Part shown: positions 32,501-41,652 of the stretch, piece by piece
Layout of the letters: each line of letters begins with the position of its first letter
Numbering within the stretch: the stretch's first letter is position 1
Notes under the pieces: generated by a model
Told to the model about the DNA's origin: nothing
Database searches by the model: none
The model's input: the letters and a program-made list of their open reading frames with translations, nothing else
Translations under genes and position numbers: made by a program
Source: Citrobacter sp. Res13-Sevr-PEB04-36
GTDB lineage: Bacteria > Pseudomonadota > Gammaproteobacteria > Enterobacterales > Enterobacteriaceae
DNA length: 64,000 nucleotides
Direction: 5' to 3'
Assembly (NCBI RefSeq): GCF_015672735.1
Contig: NZ_JADABY010000054.1
Span: forward strand, 1 to 64,000

Positions 32501-35500
32501 TACGCCGCTTCCCGCGCTGAGTGAAGGTAACCATTCGTTGAGCGCAACCGTCACCGATGGCGCGGGCAACATTAGCCCGGCAACGCCGCCGTTCCTGTTG
32601 GTTGTCGACACACTGCCGCCCGCCGCACCGGTCATCACCTCGGTGATTGACGATCAGCCAGGCAACACGTCGCTGACTAACGGGCAACTGACCAACGATG
32701 CGCGACCAACGTTGAACGGCAAAGGAGAAGCCGGTGCCACCATTACGATAAAAGATAAGGGCGTCGAAATAGGTACTACGCAAGTAGACGGCTCAGGCAA
32801 CTGGACTTTCACACCGGAAAATGCGCTAGGCCAGGGGCAACATGTCTTCACCGCAACGGCCACAGACCAGGCCGGTAATACGGGCGGGGCATCCACCGCC
32901 TTTACCCTCGAGCTTGATTCCGTGGCACCGCAAGCGCCGATCATTAGTAATGTGCAGGACAACACGGCCCCCACCACCGGGCCAATAGGTAACGGTCAGA
33001 CGACCAACGAAACCCGCCCGGCGCTGAACGGTAGCGGTGAAGTTGGCGCGACTATTACTATTCTGAGTGACGGCTTACCCATTGGCACAACCACCGTCGG
33101 CGCAGGCGGCACCTGGAGCTTTACCCCAACCGACGCGCTGAGTAGCGGCCTGCATACGCTGACCGCCACCGCCACCGACAGCGCGGGCAATACCAGCCCT
33201 GCTTCCAGTGGCTTTACGCTGACGGTTGATACCGTATCGCCGAATGCACCAGTCATCACGCAGGTCAGCGATGATGTCGGCCCACTGACCGGAAATCTGA
33301 ACAACGGCCAGGCGACAAACGATGCGCGCCCTACCCTCAACGGTACGGCGGAGGCCAATTCAACGGTCAAAATCTATGACAACGGCACGCTTATCAGCAC
33401 GGTTTCAGCAGACGGGAATGGGGTATGGAATTTCACGCCGGGGAGCGATCTGGGCAACGGCAGCCACACGTTGACAGTGACATCCACCGACGCGGCTGGC
33501 AACGTCAGTGCGTCATCTTCCGGGTTTACCCTGATTGTGGATACCGTCGCCCCACAGGCCCCCACCATCATTCAGGCATATGATGACGTGCCTCCTGGTA
33601 CCGGTACGCTGTCGAGCGGCGCCTGGACCAACGACACCCGCCCCGTACTGAGCGGCTCCGCAGAGGCCAATGCCCGGATTGCCATTTACGACAACGGTAC
33701 GCTGCTGACGACGGTAACGGCGACGATAGATGGCTCTTGGGAATATCTGCCTTCTACGCTGGGCAACGGTCAGCATGTGTTTACCGCCATCGCCACCGAT
33801 GCCGCCGGGAACGTCAGCCCTGCTTCAAGCAGATTTATTATTAATATTGATACAGTGGCACCATCAACACCGCTCCTGACCTCGGTGGTAGATGACGTCA
33901 CAGGCGGCGTGTTCAATGCCGTACTGAGCAACGGGCAACTGACCAATGATGCCCGCCCTACGCTCAATGGCACCGCTGAAGCAGGCAGCACCGTCAGTAT
34001 TTTCGACGGCAGCACGCTGCTCGGCACCGCCCTCGTGCAAAGCAACAGCACCTGGTTGTTTACCCCCACCGCTCCTCTGGGGAATGGTTCACATACCTTT
34101 ACCGTCACCGCCACCGACCCTGCAGGTAACACCAGCGGTGCAACGGCGGGCTTTACGATTAACGTGGACACCATCGCCCCCACACTGCCGTCGATTAGCA
34201 GCATTATTGATGATGTCGGCCCCAATACCGGATCGATTGGCAACAACCAGCCCACCAATGACGCGCTCCCCACGTTAAACGGTACCTCGGAAGCCAATGC
34301 CCGGATCGATATTTATGACAACGGCAACTTTGTGACCAGCGTAACGGCGGACGACAGCGGCAACTGGAATTACACCCCGTCCGCCGCACTGGGTCAGGGG
34401 CCCCATTCATTTACTATTACCGCAACGGACAGCGCGGGTAATACCAGCGGCATGTCGGCTGCCGCTGCAATTGTGGTCGATACCGTCGCACCGGGTGTTC
34501 CCACCGGTCTTGCGGTTAACGCCAATGGCACCGTGCTGACTGGCGTTGCCGAAGCCAACAGTACGGTGATCGTCACGACCAGCGGCGGCACCGTGCTCGG
34601 TACCGCCACGGCCAATGCCTCCGGCAATTTCACCTTCACCCTGAATCCGCCGCAGATCAGCGGACAAACGCTACTGGTTAGCGCGCAGGATGCCGCCGGG
34701 AATACCGGCACGCCAGGCAGCGCGCTGGCCCCGTTTACCGGGGTGCCACCCGCGCCGATTATCGCCAGCGTCTTTGATGATATTGGTACGGTCACCGGCA
34801 ACGTCGCCGCCGGGAAAACCACCAACGACACCCGCCCTACGCTCAGCGGCACGGCGCAGGCCAACGCCGTCGTCAGCCTGTACAATAATGGAACGTTGAT
34901 GGGCACCACGACCGCGGACGGTAACGGACTGTGGAGCTTTACCCCTTCCGGCGCGCTCGGCGAAGGCAACCATGAGTTTACCGCCAGTGCGGCCAACGCC
35001 AACGGTTCCGGCGTGTTGTCGGGCGCATTCAGCGTGATTGTGGACACCACGCCACCGCCGCCACCCTCAGTGCTCATCAGCGCCGATGGCGGCACGGTCA
35101 GCGGCATCGCCGAAGCAGGCAGTACGGTCACTATTTCCCTGTCCGGCGGCGGCAGCATCACGGCGGTCGCCAACAGCAGCGGGATCTACAGCGTCACCCT
35201 GCCGGTTCGCCAGATTGAGGGCCAGTCATTGTCCGCTACCGCGACCGACGCGGCAGGCAACACCTCAACGCCGACCAGCATCCTTGCACCAGTCTTACCG
35301 TTATTGGCTGAAGACAACGTCACCCGCCTGGCGCTACAAACTGACTTCACGGTCACCAACGAGCACAAAAGTGATTATGGCTTTCTGCTGGTCAATGCTC
35401 TGGGTAATGTGGCGAACGTACTGGGAGACAACACCGCAAGCGTTAACTTCAATATCCAAACGGGCGGCAGCGGCGCCATCACCATCAACGCAGCAGCAAC

Positions 35501-37958
35501 AGGCATTGTGCTGTCACTGCTGAGCACCATGGAGATTGTTATCCAGCGCTTTGACACCGGGCGCAACGCCTGGGTGACGGTGGTCGATACCGGTAAAGCC
35601 AATTTTGCCGACCTGCTGACGCTCAGCGCCTCCGGCGTAACGCTCAACTATGGCGGGCTGAGCGGCGGGGACTACCGCGTGGTCAGCTACAACACCAGCC
35701 TGCTGGCGACCGGGGCCTTCACCAGTCTGGACGTGGCAGTGGTCAAAACCAGCGCTGGATCGATCACCGGTGGCATGACCGAATCTGGCAACATCATTAC
35801 CGATATCGATCCTACTAACGGGCAGGATAACGCACCTTCCGGCACGCGGGTGACGTCGATTACCGATGGCAACGGCAACGTGGTGAATATTCCTCTGAGC
35901 GGGGCTGATGTGCAGGGTAAATACGGCACCCTGCATATTAATCAGGACGGGAGTTATACCTACACCCTTACCAATAAAAACGCCTCGGTATACGGCCGCT
36001 CTGAAAGCTTCACCTATACGCTGACGCACGGCAACGACCACTCTTCGGCAAAACTGGTGGTGGCGCTGGGCCAGGGTCCGACGACCAGCACGGTGACGGC
36101 GGCAGACGATGTGGCTTCACTGACCTACGGCACCGAGGTCAGCGCGGTCGACCACGGGCCGTCAAAACAAACCGGCTTTACGCTCGCCAGCGTGGGCCTG
36201 GGGAATGTGCTGGACGTCAGTCTGGTAAACGGTTTGACCAACCCTATCAAATTCAACGTTGAAGACGGCGCCACCCGCACGCTGACAATTCAGGCCGACG
36301 TTCTCGGCGTGACGCTCGGCGGCTTTGATCTGTACGTCTATCGTTTTAATGACGCTATTCAGCAATACGAGAAATACCAGGTACAACCCAACTGGGTCAC
36401 GGCGGTGTTAGGCGGAAAATCAAAGGATTACACCATCACACTGCCGGGCGGTGACTACCTGTTCCTGCTGAATGCCGGCGGCGGTCTGGCACTGTTGACC
36501 AGCTACACCCTGAATATTCAGGCCGATCACACCTATGCGGTAGACAGCCTGAGTGCCTCAACCAACGGTAATATTCTGGTCAATGATTCGGCGCCAGCCG
36601 GTACGGTTATCAGCGACGTGAACGGCGTTGCGGTCAACTTGACGGGCACAACACGTATTGACGGGCAGTACGGCACCCTGACTATCGATGCGAAGGGAAA
36701 CTATAGCTACACGCTAAAAAGCGGGCTGGGTGCGGACAGCATCAATACACCAGACAGCTTTGTGTACACGGTCAAAGCGCCAAACGGCGATATCGGCAGC
36801 GCGTCGCTGAACATCAAGGCGACCCCACAAGCGCTGGACGCGGTGAACGACACCAGCAGCCAGATGGCGGTGACGACGTTGCAGGATACGTCTCAGCCCT
36901 TTAGCGATACCAGCGTAGGGACGGCCAGCTGGATGACCAAGCTTCTGGCCGCGACATCACAAAATGGCAGCGGCGTTATTGAAGTAGCGGCAGGTACAGC
37001 GGTGCAAAACGTAGTGCTGCACTTCAACGTGGTATCGGGTCTGGCGCTCGGCGGGCTAAACGTGGCCTGGGCACTGTATGACAGCAGCGGCAACAAGGTT
37101 GCCAGCAATTCATTCAGTGGCGGGCTACTGAGCAGCGGCAGTATCGATATTGCTCTCAACGGACTGGTGCTGCACGCCGGGAACTATCGCCTCGACTACA
37201 CCGGCAGCGTCGGGGCACTGTCCATCGGGGAGATCACCATCACCCCCAGCGTAAAAGGCGCGATAGTCGATCTGGATAATTTTGAAACCGCAGGCGCCAA
37301 TAGCGTCATCGGCAACATCTATGACGGCGACCATATTGCCAGCGTGCATACCCTGCTAACGGTGAATGGCGCAGGCGGCAGCACCGCCACGCTGGATCCG
37401 CTGGGCAGCAGCACCGCCAGTGCCACCATCAATGGGTTGTACGGCAAACTGACAATCGGCATTGATGGTCATTACACCTATACCCTCAACAGCGATGTCT
37501 CACTGGAATCCATCAAAACCAAAGAAACGTTCAATTACACCCTTAACGACCAGAAAGGGCATACCGATAGCGCCACGTTGACCATCGATATGAATCCACA
37601 GGTGATCAGCACCGCGGAGGCCGATCGGGTTATCGGCAGCACGTACGGCGATACGCTGATTTATCACCTGCTTAGCGCCAATAATGCAACCGGCGGCAAC
37701 GGAACCGCGGACACCTGGAGTAACTTCTCGCTGGCGCAGGGAGACAAAATCGATATCGGCGATCTGTTAGTGGGTTGGAACGGGCAGAACGCCACGCTCG
37801 GCAATTATCTCACCGTGTCCACCAACGGTAACAACACGGTGGTGTCCATCGACCGCGACGGTACGGGCGCCACCTATCAATCAGCCAGCCTTGTGACACT
37901 GGAGAACGTACACACCACGCTCGATGAGCTGATCCAACAAAATCATATTGTGACCTGA
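26586..37958 (+). CDS. bapA: Giant biofilm adhesin BapA
   Basis: 3790-aa surface protein exported by the adjacent type I system; the Salmonella homologue mediates cell-cell contact in biofilms and gut colonisation. Order: a BapA-prefix domain (about 1-115) with no classical signal peptide, a hydrophobic Ala/Gly segment (about 118-145), a Gly/Asn/Asp-rich linker of 12-residue repeats (about 146-235), some 27 Ig-like repeats of roughly 85-105 aa (about 240-2900) recognisable by the recurring xVDTxxPxxP junction and DDTPTLSGTG core, a C-terminal region with three VCBS-like units, and a type I secretion target domain in the last 120 residues (SIDRDGTGATYQSASLVTL). Frame is open throughout. ATG 26586 has AGGAG seven bases upstream. 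Confidence 0.93.
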   Translation: MRHIAVVSKLTGVSTNIETSEVTLSTPSIVKLSVSREDISQLTRVNQDLVVTLRSGDVITIKNFYVANGSDKSQLVLEDSNGALWWVQDTDGAFHFQHLDDLTPLMAAEGSHDGGAIWPWVLGGVAAAGGIALAAGGGGGGGGGNNPGNGNNPGDGDGNGNGNNPGDGDGNGNGNNPGDGGGNGNGNNPGDGGGNGNGNNPGDGGGNGNGNNPGDGDGNGNGNNPGDGDGETPPITPAIPGVPVITSVIDNQEQNTGIVNQQDTTNDNTPTLQGTGPANTTLHIYDNGTEIGQITIDASGNWMFTPSPPLTDGTHQFTVSASNSAGSSGMSDSWVIIIDTLAPDAPELSQELDDVGSIQGLIASNAVIDDDTPTLSGTGVAGNLISIYDNGILIGTKLVDENGDWTFTPGTPLSEGIHNLTLTQTDPAGNVSAETTVPTFTVDTTPPPAAAITNVNPEGTTVTGSAEPGSTVSIIGSNNQLLGSAIVGSSGNFTIAISPSQTHGESLTAKIHDEAGNVGPDTTFTASNSGYPGVPVIVSVMDDVAPSTGPLNNNQATNDNKPTLSGTAEANNTVKIYDNGVEVDSVQADGNGNWNWTSSSPLDDGPHTFSVTATNQSGTGGMSLAFNIDVDTQPPSSPDELSVSADGSVVTGTAEPGNTVVITDRNSNPIGSGVVGPDGSFIITIKPPQTNGETLTAIATDPAGNSSPPETTLAPDITAPQPPTDLVINGAGDQVTGKAEPNSTVNIQDPRGNVIGTTTATADGDFTATLVPPQTNGEILTANATDAAGNEGGNTSVTAPDTTAPDAPTDVIVAGNGGSVSGHAEAGSTVTVKDSGGHIIGEGQADNGGNFTVSITPAQINSETVNVTATDGKGNESLPTSAKAPDLTAPEQPIIIAVTDDVADFTGPIDNNGFTNDDKPEIKGTAEAGSKVKIYDNGALLTTVTADINGNWNYTPTSALTQGAHVFTVTATDAANNTSPSASWKIIVDSIAPTVPAITLINDDVGTITGNVANNGVTNDKTPTFSGTGEPGSLVTLYDNGLQMTVILIDRSGVWSHSVPTKEALTEGTHYFTVTATDAAGNVVTAPPVIVTVDTQAPATPFIGSATDDVGSVQSDLATGGRSDDTLPLLKGTGEVGSTITVYDGATPVGTVTVGMGGGWSFQITQPLSEGPHALSAIATDKAGNASSAGNFTLTIDTTPPAAPVITSAEGLIGSDTKPLANGGSTKSENPKLSGTGEPGATITVFDNDVRLGTTSVQPNGTWTFTPTSLVEGPHKFTATATDIAGNTGIPSAGFTLTVDNLPPTKPEPPTITDDTNPITGIITNGITNDTTPTFSGTGSAGDVIAIYLDGRTEPLGTATVGADGNWSFTPTDPINQDSYQVTLTATDPAGNVSPRSDAITLGIDTMPSAPPVITAVYDDVGNVKGDLAPGAVTDDTTPTIRGTGANGDIITLYNGSTVIGTATVVGSIWSITPGSALANGSYTLTAIATDAAGNTSDASGSVSFTVNNTTLILPQVTNIEDNAGVFTGSLTSGSVTDDTTPTISGTGTPGSTVLIFDGSNPVAIATTTVAANGSWSIDVPLTPNVTHTLTFGAQDAAGNVLAAGNSVTLIVDTLPPAIPTVTSVDPNGTQVSGMADAGSTVIIRSGNTILGQGVADRLGNFAVTISPAQTTGQALNAIAQDPAGNQSDPTQFIATTSNVPHPPTLEIVDDVAPIMGVIGNGKTTNDILPLLQGTATAGASVTIYQNGGSIATVTANAISGAWSYQLPAPLINGTTYNFTVSQTVNNVPSGQTPNYTITIDTVAPQAPTITSVIDDVTPGTGSLDKGQFTNDSRPTFNGTGEPGATITIFDGDGAYATTTVNSSGFWSYTPTDALGEGVHNFTVRATDAAGNQGDASSNFSIIVDTLAPDAPSIVTVTDNVGNTQILTSGKSTNDNTPTLAGITEADSVITIRDNGAIIGTTTSDADGNWSFTPLPALSEGNHSLSATVTDGAGNISPATPPFLLVVDTLPPAAPVITSVIDDQPGNTSLTNGQLTNDARPTLNGKGEAGATITIKDKGVEIGTTQVDGSGNWTFTPENALGQGQHVFTATATDQAGNTGGASTAFTLELDSVAPQAPIISNVQDNTAPTTGPIGNGQTTNETRPALNGSGEVGATITILSDGLPIGTTTVGAGGTWSFTPTDALSSGLHTLTATATDSAGNTSPASSGFTLTVDTVSPNAPVITQVSDDVGPLTGNLNNGQATNDARPTLNGTAEANSTVKIYDNGTLISTVSADGNGVWNFTPGSDLGNGSHTLTVTSTDAAGNVSASSSGFTLIVDTVAPQAPTIIQAYDDVPPGTGTLSSGAWTNDTRPVLSGSAEANARIAIYDNGTLLTTVTATIDGSWEYLPSTLGNGQHVFTAIATDAAGNVSPASSRFIINIDTVAPSTPLLTSVVDDVTGGVFNAVLSNGQLTNDARPTLNGTAEAGSTVSIFDGSTLLGTALVQSNSTWLFTPTAPLGNGSHTFTVTATDPAGNTSGATAGFTINVDTIAPTLPSISSIIDDVGPNTGSIGNNQPTNDALPTLNGTSEANARIDIYDNGNFVTSVTADDSGNWNYTPSAALGQGPHSFTITATDSAGNTSGMSAAAAIVVDTVAPGVPTGLAVNANGTVLTGVAEANSTVIVTTSGGTVLGTATANASGNFTFTLNPPQISGQTLLVSAQDAAGNTGTPGSALAPFTGVPPAPIIASVFDDIGTVTGNVAAGKTTNDTRPTLSGTAQANAVVSLYNNGTLMGTTTADGNGLWSFTPSGALGEGNHEFTASAANANGSGVLSGAFSVIVDTTPPPPPSVLISADGGTVSGIAEAGSTVTISLSGGGSITAVANSSGIYSVTLPVRQIEGQSLSATATDAAGNTSTPTSILAPVLPLLAEDNVTRLALQTDFTVTNEHKSDYGFLLVNALGNVANVLGDNTASVNFNIQTGGSGAITINAAATGIVLSLLSTMEIVIQRFDTGRNAWVTVVDTGKANFADLLTLSASGVTLNYGGLSGGDYRVVSYNTSLLATGAFTSLDVAVVKTSAGSITGGMTESGNIITDIDPTNGQDNAPSGTRVTSITDGNGNVVNIPLSGADVQGKYGTLHINQDGSYTYTLTNKNASVYGRSESFTYTLTHGNDHSSAKLVVALGQGPTTSTVTAADDVASLTYGTEVSAVDHGPSKQTGFTLASVGLGNVLDVSLVNGLTNPIKFNVEDGATRTLTIQADVLGVTLGGFDLYVYRFNDAIQQYEKYQVQPNWVTAVLGGKSKDYTITLPGGDYLFLLNAGGGLALLTSYTLNIQADHTYAVDSLSASTNGNILVNDSAPAGTVISDVNGVAVNLTGTTRIDGQYGTLTIDAKGNYSYTLKSGLGADSINTPDSFVYTVKAPNGDIGSASLNIKATPQALDAVNDTSSQMAVTTLQDTSQPFSDTSVGTASWMTKLLAATSQNGSGVIEVAAGTAVQNVVLHFNVVSGLALGGLNVAWALYDSSGNKVASNSFSGGLLSSGSIDIALNGLVLHAGNYRLDYTGSVGALSIGEITITPSVKGAIVDLDNFETAGANSVIGNIYDGDHIASVHTLLTVNGAGGSTATLDPLGSSTASATINGLYGKLTIGIDGHYTYTLNSDVSLESIKTKETFNYTLNDQKGHTDSATLTIDMNPQVISTAEADRVIGSTYGDTLIYHLLSANNATGGNGTADTWSNFSLAQGDKIDIGDLLVGWNGQNATLGNYLTVSTNGNNTVVSIDRDGTGATYQSASLVTLENVHTTLDELIQQNHIVT
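27036..27275 (+). repeat. 36-bp minisatellite in bapA
   Basis: Six full 36-bp units and one 24-bp partial unit in tandem, encoding NNPGDGxGNGNG (x is D or G). The units at 27144 and 27180 are identical and others differ at one to a few bases. The unit is a multiple of three, so copy-number change alters linker length without breaking the frame. A degenerate half-unit precedes it at 27018. Confidence 0.95.
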
Positions 37959-37993
37959 CGTTTGAACCAGAACGCTAAAACGCCATAACAACA

Positions 37994-38019
37994 GCCCCGG
38001 ATGCCATGACGTCCGGGGC
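37994..38019 (+). terminator. Hairpin between bapA and bapB
   Basis: Perfect 8-bp inverted repeat GCCCCGGA / TCCGGGGC around TGCCATGACG, with no following T-tract, in the 101-bp bapA-bapB gap. It may stabilise the adhesin mRNA 3' end or reduce read-through into the secretion genes. Confidence 0.6.
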
Positions 38020-38059
38020 AATAACAGCCGTCACTGCCGTATTTTGTAAGGGATAAACG

Positions 38060-39469
38060 ATGAGAAATGTCACCTCTGTCGCTTTACTGCTGGCATTCAC
38101 GCTCTGTTCACTGCGGGGCAATGCCGAAGATGAACCACAAATCATTACGCCAGAAGGACTGGCGACCAGCCAGATGCTCCCCTCTCTGGATGGGTCGGTG
38201 GCCGAACTCCCGCTGAGCGCCGCCGCGCCCGGCAATCTGACGCTTAACGATGCGGTAAGCCGCGCCGTGAGTTGGCATCCGGCTATTCGTGAATCCATCG
38301 GCAAACTGCTCTCGCAAAATGAGCAGATCGACGTGGCGAAATCGAAATATTATCCGCAGGTCACTGCCGGGGTGAACAACGGCTACAGCAATACCTATAA
38401 CGATCATGGTTTCAGCCCGTCACTGGTTATCTCGGTCTCGCAAATGCTGTATGACTTTGGCAAAGTCGCCAGTCAGGTACGTGCCGAAACCGCGGGAGCC
38501 GCCCAGCAGCAGGCCAACGTTTTACTCAGCATTGACACCGTCGCCCACGAAACCGCCAACGCCATTGTGCAGGTACAGTCCTGGCAGCAAATGGTCGACG
38601 CCGCCGAAGCGCAACTCTCCGCCCTGAACGGCATTGGCAGGCTAACCCGGCAACGCAACGACGAAGGGGCCACGTCGCTCTCTGACGTTGTACAAACCGA
38701 CGCACGTATCGAATCCGCCCGTTCGCAACTGGCGCAGTATCAGGCGAACCTCGACAGCAGCAAGGCGACACTGATGAGCTTTCTTGGCTGGAACTCGCTC
38801 AACGGCGTCAGCAACGAGTATCCTGTGAAACTGGACAGCAGCTGCGACATCACCAAGCCTGATGACAGGCTGGTACCTGCGGTGCTGGCGGCCTGGGCGC
38901 AGGCTAATGTCGCACAGGCCAATCTGGATTACGCCAACGCGCAGATGACGCCCACCATCTCTCTCGAACCTTCCGTGCAGCACTATCTCAATGACAAATA
39001 TCCCAGCCATGAGGTGCTCGACAAAACACAGTACTCTACGTGGGTAAAAGTCGAGATGCCGTTGTATCAGGGAGGCGGACTCACCGCCCGGCGCAACGCC
39101 GCCGGCCATGCGGTAGACTCGGCGCAGTATTCTGTTCAGCGTACCCGACTCGACGTGCGCCAGAAACTGCTCGAATCCCGCAGCCAGGCGATGAGCCTTG
39201 CCACAGCCCTGCAGATCCTGCGCCGCCAGCAACGGCTGAGCGAACGCACGCGCGAACTGTATCAGCAGCAATATCTGGATCTCGGCTCTCGTCCACTGCT
39301 CGACGTGCTTAATGCCGAGCAGGAGGTGTATCAGGCCCGCTTTGCCGAACTGCAAACCCAAAGCCAGCTTCGTCAACTCCAGCTGAACTGCCTCTACAAT
39401 ACCGGCACGCTGCGCCAGGCGTTCGCCCTCAACAATCGCAGCATCCAGTCAGTGGAGATCCAGCTATGA
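38060..39469 (+). CDS. bapB: Type I secretion outer-membrane channel (TolC family), BapB
   Basis: 469-aa TolC-like protein with a signal peptide (about 1-22, cleavage after GNA) and two outer-membrane efflux repeats (about 60-260 and 270-450). LQILRRQQRLSERTRELYQQQY and LGSRPLLDVLNAEQEVY are typical tunnel-helix motifs. It provides the exit duct for BapA. Operon with bapC, which it overlaps by 4 bp (ATGA). Confidence 0.9.
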   Translation: MRNVTSVALLLAFTLCSLRGNAEDEPQIITPEGLATSQMLPSLDGSVAELPLSAAAPGNLTLNDAVSRAVSWHPAIRESIGKLLSQNEQIDVAKSKYYPQVTAGVNNGYSNTYNDHGFSPSLVISVSQMLYDFGKVASQVRAETAGAAQQQANVLLSIDTVAHETANAIVQVQSWQQMVDAAEAQLSALNGIGRLTRQRNDEGATSLSDVVQTDARIESARSQLAQYQANLDSSKATLMSFLGWNSLNGVSNEYPVKLDSSCDITKPDDRLVPAVLAAWAQANVAQANLDYANAQMTPTISLEPSVQHYLNDKYPSHEVLDKTQYSTWVKVEMPLYQGGGLTARRNAAGHAVDSAQYSVQRTRLDVRQKLLESRSQAMSLATALQILRRQQRLSERTRELYQQQYLDLGSRPLLDVLNAEQEVYQARFAELQTQSQLRQLQLNCLYNTGTLRQAFALNNRSIQSVEIQL

Positions 39470-41652
39470 GCCGCGTCGAGCCGGGTGCAGAAGAGACGAT
39501 TAGCGAGCCTGCCCTGAACCTGTGGGCGCAGGCCATTAGCCATATTGCCAGCCACTATCGCGTCACCTGCTCGCCCGGCGCGATTCAGGCCAACGCCCCG
39601 TGGTTTGCCGGAAAAAATAAACCCCTCGCTCTGACGCAGCTCGCGCGCCAGGCGGGGCTGTCGTTTCATGCGCTGGATACCACAAAACAGCTGTTCAGCC
39701 AGTGGCGTTTACCGGTTGTGGCGGAGCTACGCGACGGCCAAATGATGGTGATAGAGCACTTCAACTGTGAAGATGCGCTGGATGTGTTTATCATCGCCGA
39801 AGAAGGCCAGCGCAACCGGCTGGCGATTGCCGAGCTGCTGCCGGAGATCCACTCTATTATCGCGCTGCGCCCGCTGTCGGCGCTCAAAGACAGCCGGGTC
39901 GACCGCTATGTTTCGCGCTTTAAGCCGGACTGGATGCGCGACCTGGTGCTACAGGACATCCGGCCTTACCTGCCGGTGATGGTAGCCGCGTTCCTGATTA
40001 ACGTCCTGTCGCTCGCCGGGATTATCTTCTCGATGCAGGTTTACGACCGGGTGATCCCCGCTCAGTCGTATCCCACGCTGTATGTGCTCTCGACCGGCGT
40101 GCTGGTGGCGGTGCTGTTCGGTTTTTTACTGCGCGAAGCCCGCACCCATATCATGGATGTTCTCGGCAAACGCGCCGACATGCGCATTTCCGATCGCGTG
40201 TTCAGCCATGCTCTGCGCCTGCGTAACAGCGCCGTCCCCCGCTCCACCGGCAGCTTTATTTCCCAGCTCCGCGAACTGGAGCAGGTGCGTGAAATGATCA
40301 CCTCCTCAACGCTGTCGACCCTTGTCGATCTGCCCTTTTTCTTTCTGTTTATCGTCGTGCTGGCCTGCATCGCCCCGCAGCTGGCGTGGATAGCGCCCGT
40401 CGCTGCGATCCTGATGATCCTGCCTGGCCTGCTGTTACAGAAGAAGCTGGCTGTGCTCGCCAACCAGGCTGCACACGAGTCCACGCTGCGTAACGCCGTG
40501 CTGGTCGAAAGCGTCCAGGGGCTGGAGGACATCAAGCTGATGCAGGCGGAGAACCGCTTTTTACAGCAGTGGAACAGCTACATCCGCATTACCGGCGAGT
40601 CGGGACTGCGCACGCGCAAGCTGACTCAGGGGCTGATTGGCTGGGGCATGTCGGTGCAAAGCCTGGTCTACGCCGCCATTATTATGTTCGGTGCGCCGAT
40701 GGTCATCGAAGGTACCATGACCACCGGCGCGGTCGTGGCGGCCTCAATGCTCGGCTCGCGCATGATCGCCCCGATGGCGAATCTGTGCGGGGTGCTGGCG
40801 CGCTGGCAGCAGGTCAAGGCAGCAAAAACGGGGCTGGACAGCATTATGCAGCTCCCCACCGAAACCCAGCACGATGAGAACCGGGTACATCAGGAGATTT
40901 TTCGCGGGCACTATCTGTTTGAGAACGCCCACTTTCGCTATCACAGCGACGATCAACAGGTGCCGCTGCGCATCTCCCGCCTCGAGGTGAAGCCAGGGGA
41001 ACGCATCGCCATCCTCGGGCGTAACGGCGCGGGGAAATCCACCTTGTTGCAGGCCATGGCGGGCGGCGTGGAGCTGATTCAGGGCGACGTCCGGCTCGAT
41101 AACCTGAGCCTGGCGCAGATCGACATGGCCGATTTACGCCGCAATATCGGCTTTCTCAGCCAAAACGCGCGCCTGTTTTTTGGCTCTCTGCGCGAGAACC
41201 TGACTCTCGGCGCGCCGCATGCCAGCGATGCACAAATATTTGACGCACTGGAAGTCAGCGGCGCAGCCACCTTTGTTAAACAGCTCGCCAAAGGGCTGGG
41301 ACACCCGATTATGGAAGGCGGCAACGGACTCTCCGGCGGGCAACGGCAATCCATTCTGCTGGCGAGAATGCTCCTGCGCTCGCCCAATATTGTGCTGCTC
41401 GACGAACCCAGCGCCTCGCTGGATGAACATACCGAGCGGGAGTTTATTCAACGGCTAAACCAGTGGCTCGGCAACCGCACGCTGATCGTCGCCACCCATC
41501 GCGTACCGGTTCTGGAACTGGTCGAGCGCGTGGTGGTGTTAAAAGAGGGTCAACTGGTGATGGATGCCCCGAAAGCACAGGCGCTGAACGCGAGTCGCGC
41601 GCCTGCACAGACTCACGGTCGGGAGTGGAAAAATGAAAACCAATCCGCATGA
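39466..41652 (+). CDS. bapC: Type I secretion ABC transporter, BapC
   Basis: 728-aa inner-membrane exporter ATPase of the LapB/HlyB class. N-terminal C39-like domain (about 10-135) without the catalytic Cys, so a substrate-docking rather than a protease domain; TM domain with about six helices (about 160-440); nucleotide-binding domain with Walker A GRNGAGKST near 518, signature LSGGQRQ near 622, and Walker B IVLLDEPSASLDE near 642. Start overlaps bapB and its end overlaps bapD by 20 bp, showing tight coupling. Confidence 0.92.
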   Translation: MSRVEPGAEETISEPALNLWAQAISHIASHYRVTCSPGAIQANAPWFAGKNKPLALTQLARQAGLSFHALDTTKQLFSQWRLPVVAELRDGQMMVIEHFNCEDALDVFIIAEEGQRNRLAIAELLPEIHSIIALRPLSALKDSRVDRYVSRFKPDWMRDLVLQDIRPYLPVMVAAFLINVLSLAGIIFSMQVYDRVIPAQSYPTLYVLSTGVLVAVLFGFLLREARTHIMDVLGKRADMRISDRVFSHALRLRNSAVPRSTGSFISQLRELEQVREMITSSTLSTLVDLPFFFLFIVVLACIAPQLAWIAPVAAILMILPGLLLQKKLAVLANQAAHESTLRNAVLVESVQGLEDIKLMQAENRFLQQWNSYIRITGESGLRTRKLTQGLIGWGMSVQSLVYAAIIMFGAPMVIEGTMTTGAVVAASMLGSRMIAPMANLCGVLARWQQVKAAKTGLDSIMQLPTETQHDENRVHQEIFRGHYLFENAHFRYHSDDQQVPLRISRLEVKPGERIAILGRNGAGKSTLLQAMAGGVELIQGDVRLDNLSLAQIDMADLRRNIGFLSQNARLFFGSLRENLTLGAPHASDAQIFDALEVSGAATFVKQLAKGLGHPIMEGGNGLSGGQRQSILLARMLLRSPNIVLLDEPSASLDEHTEREFIQRLNQWLGNRTLIVATHRVPVLELVERVVVLKEGQLVMDAPKAQALNASRAPAQTHGREWKNENQSA

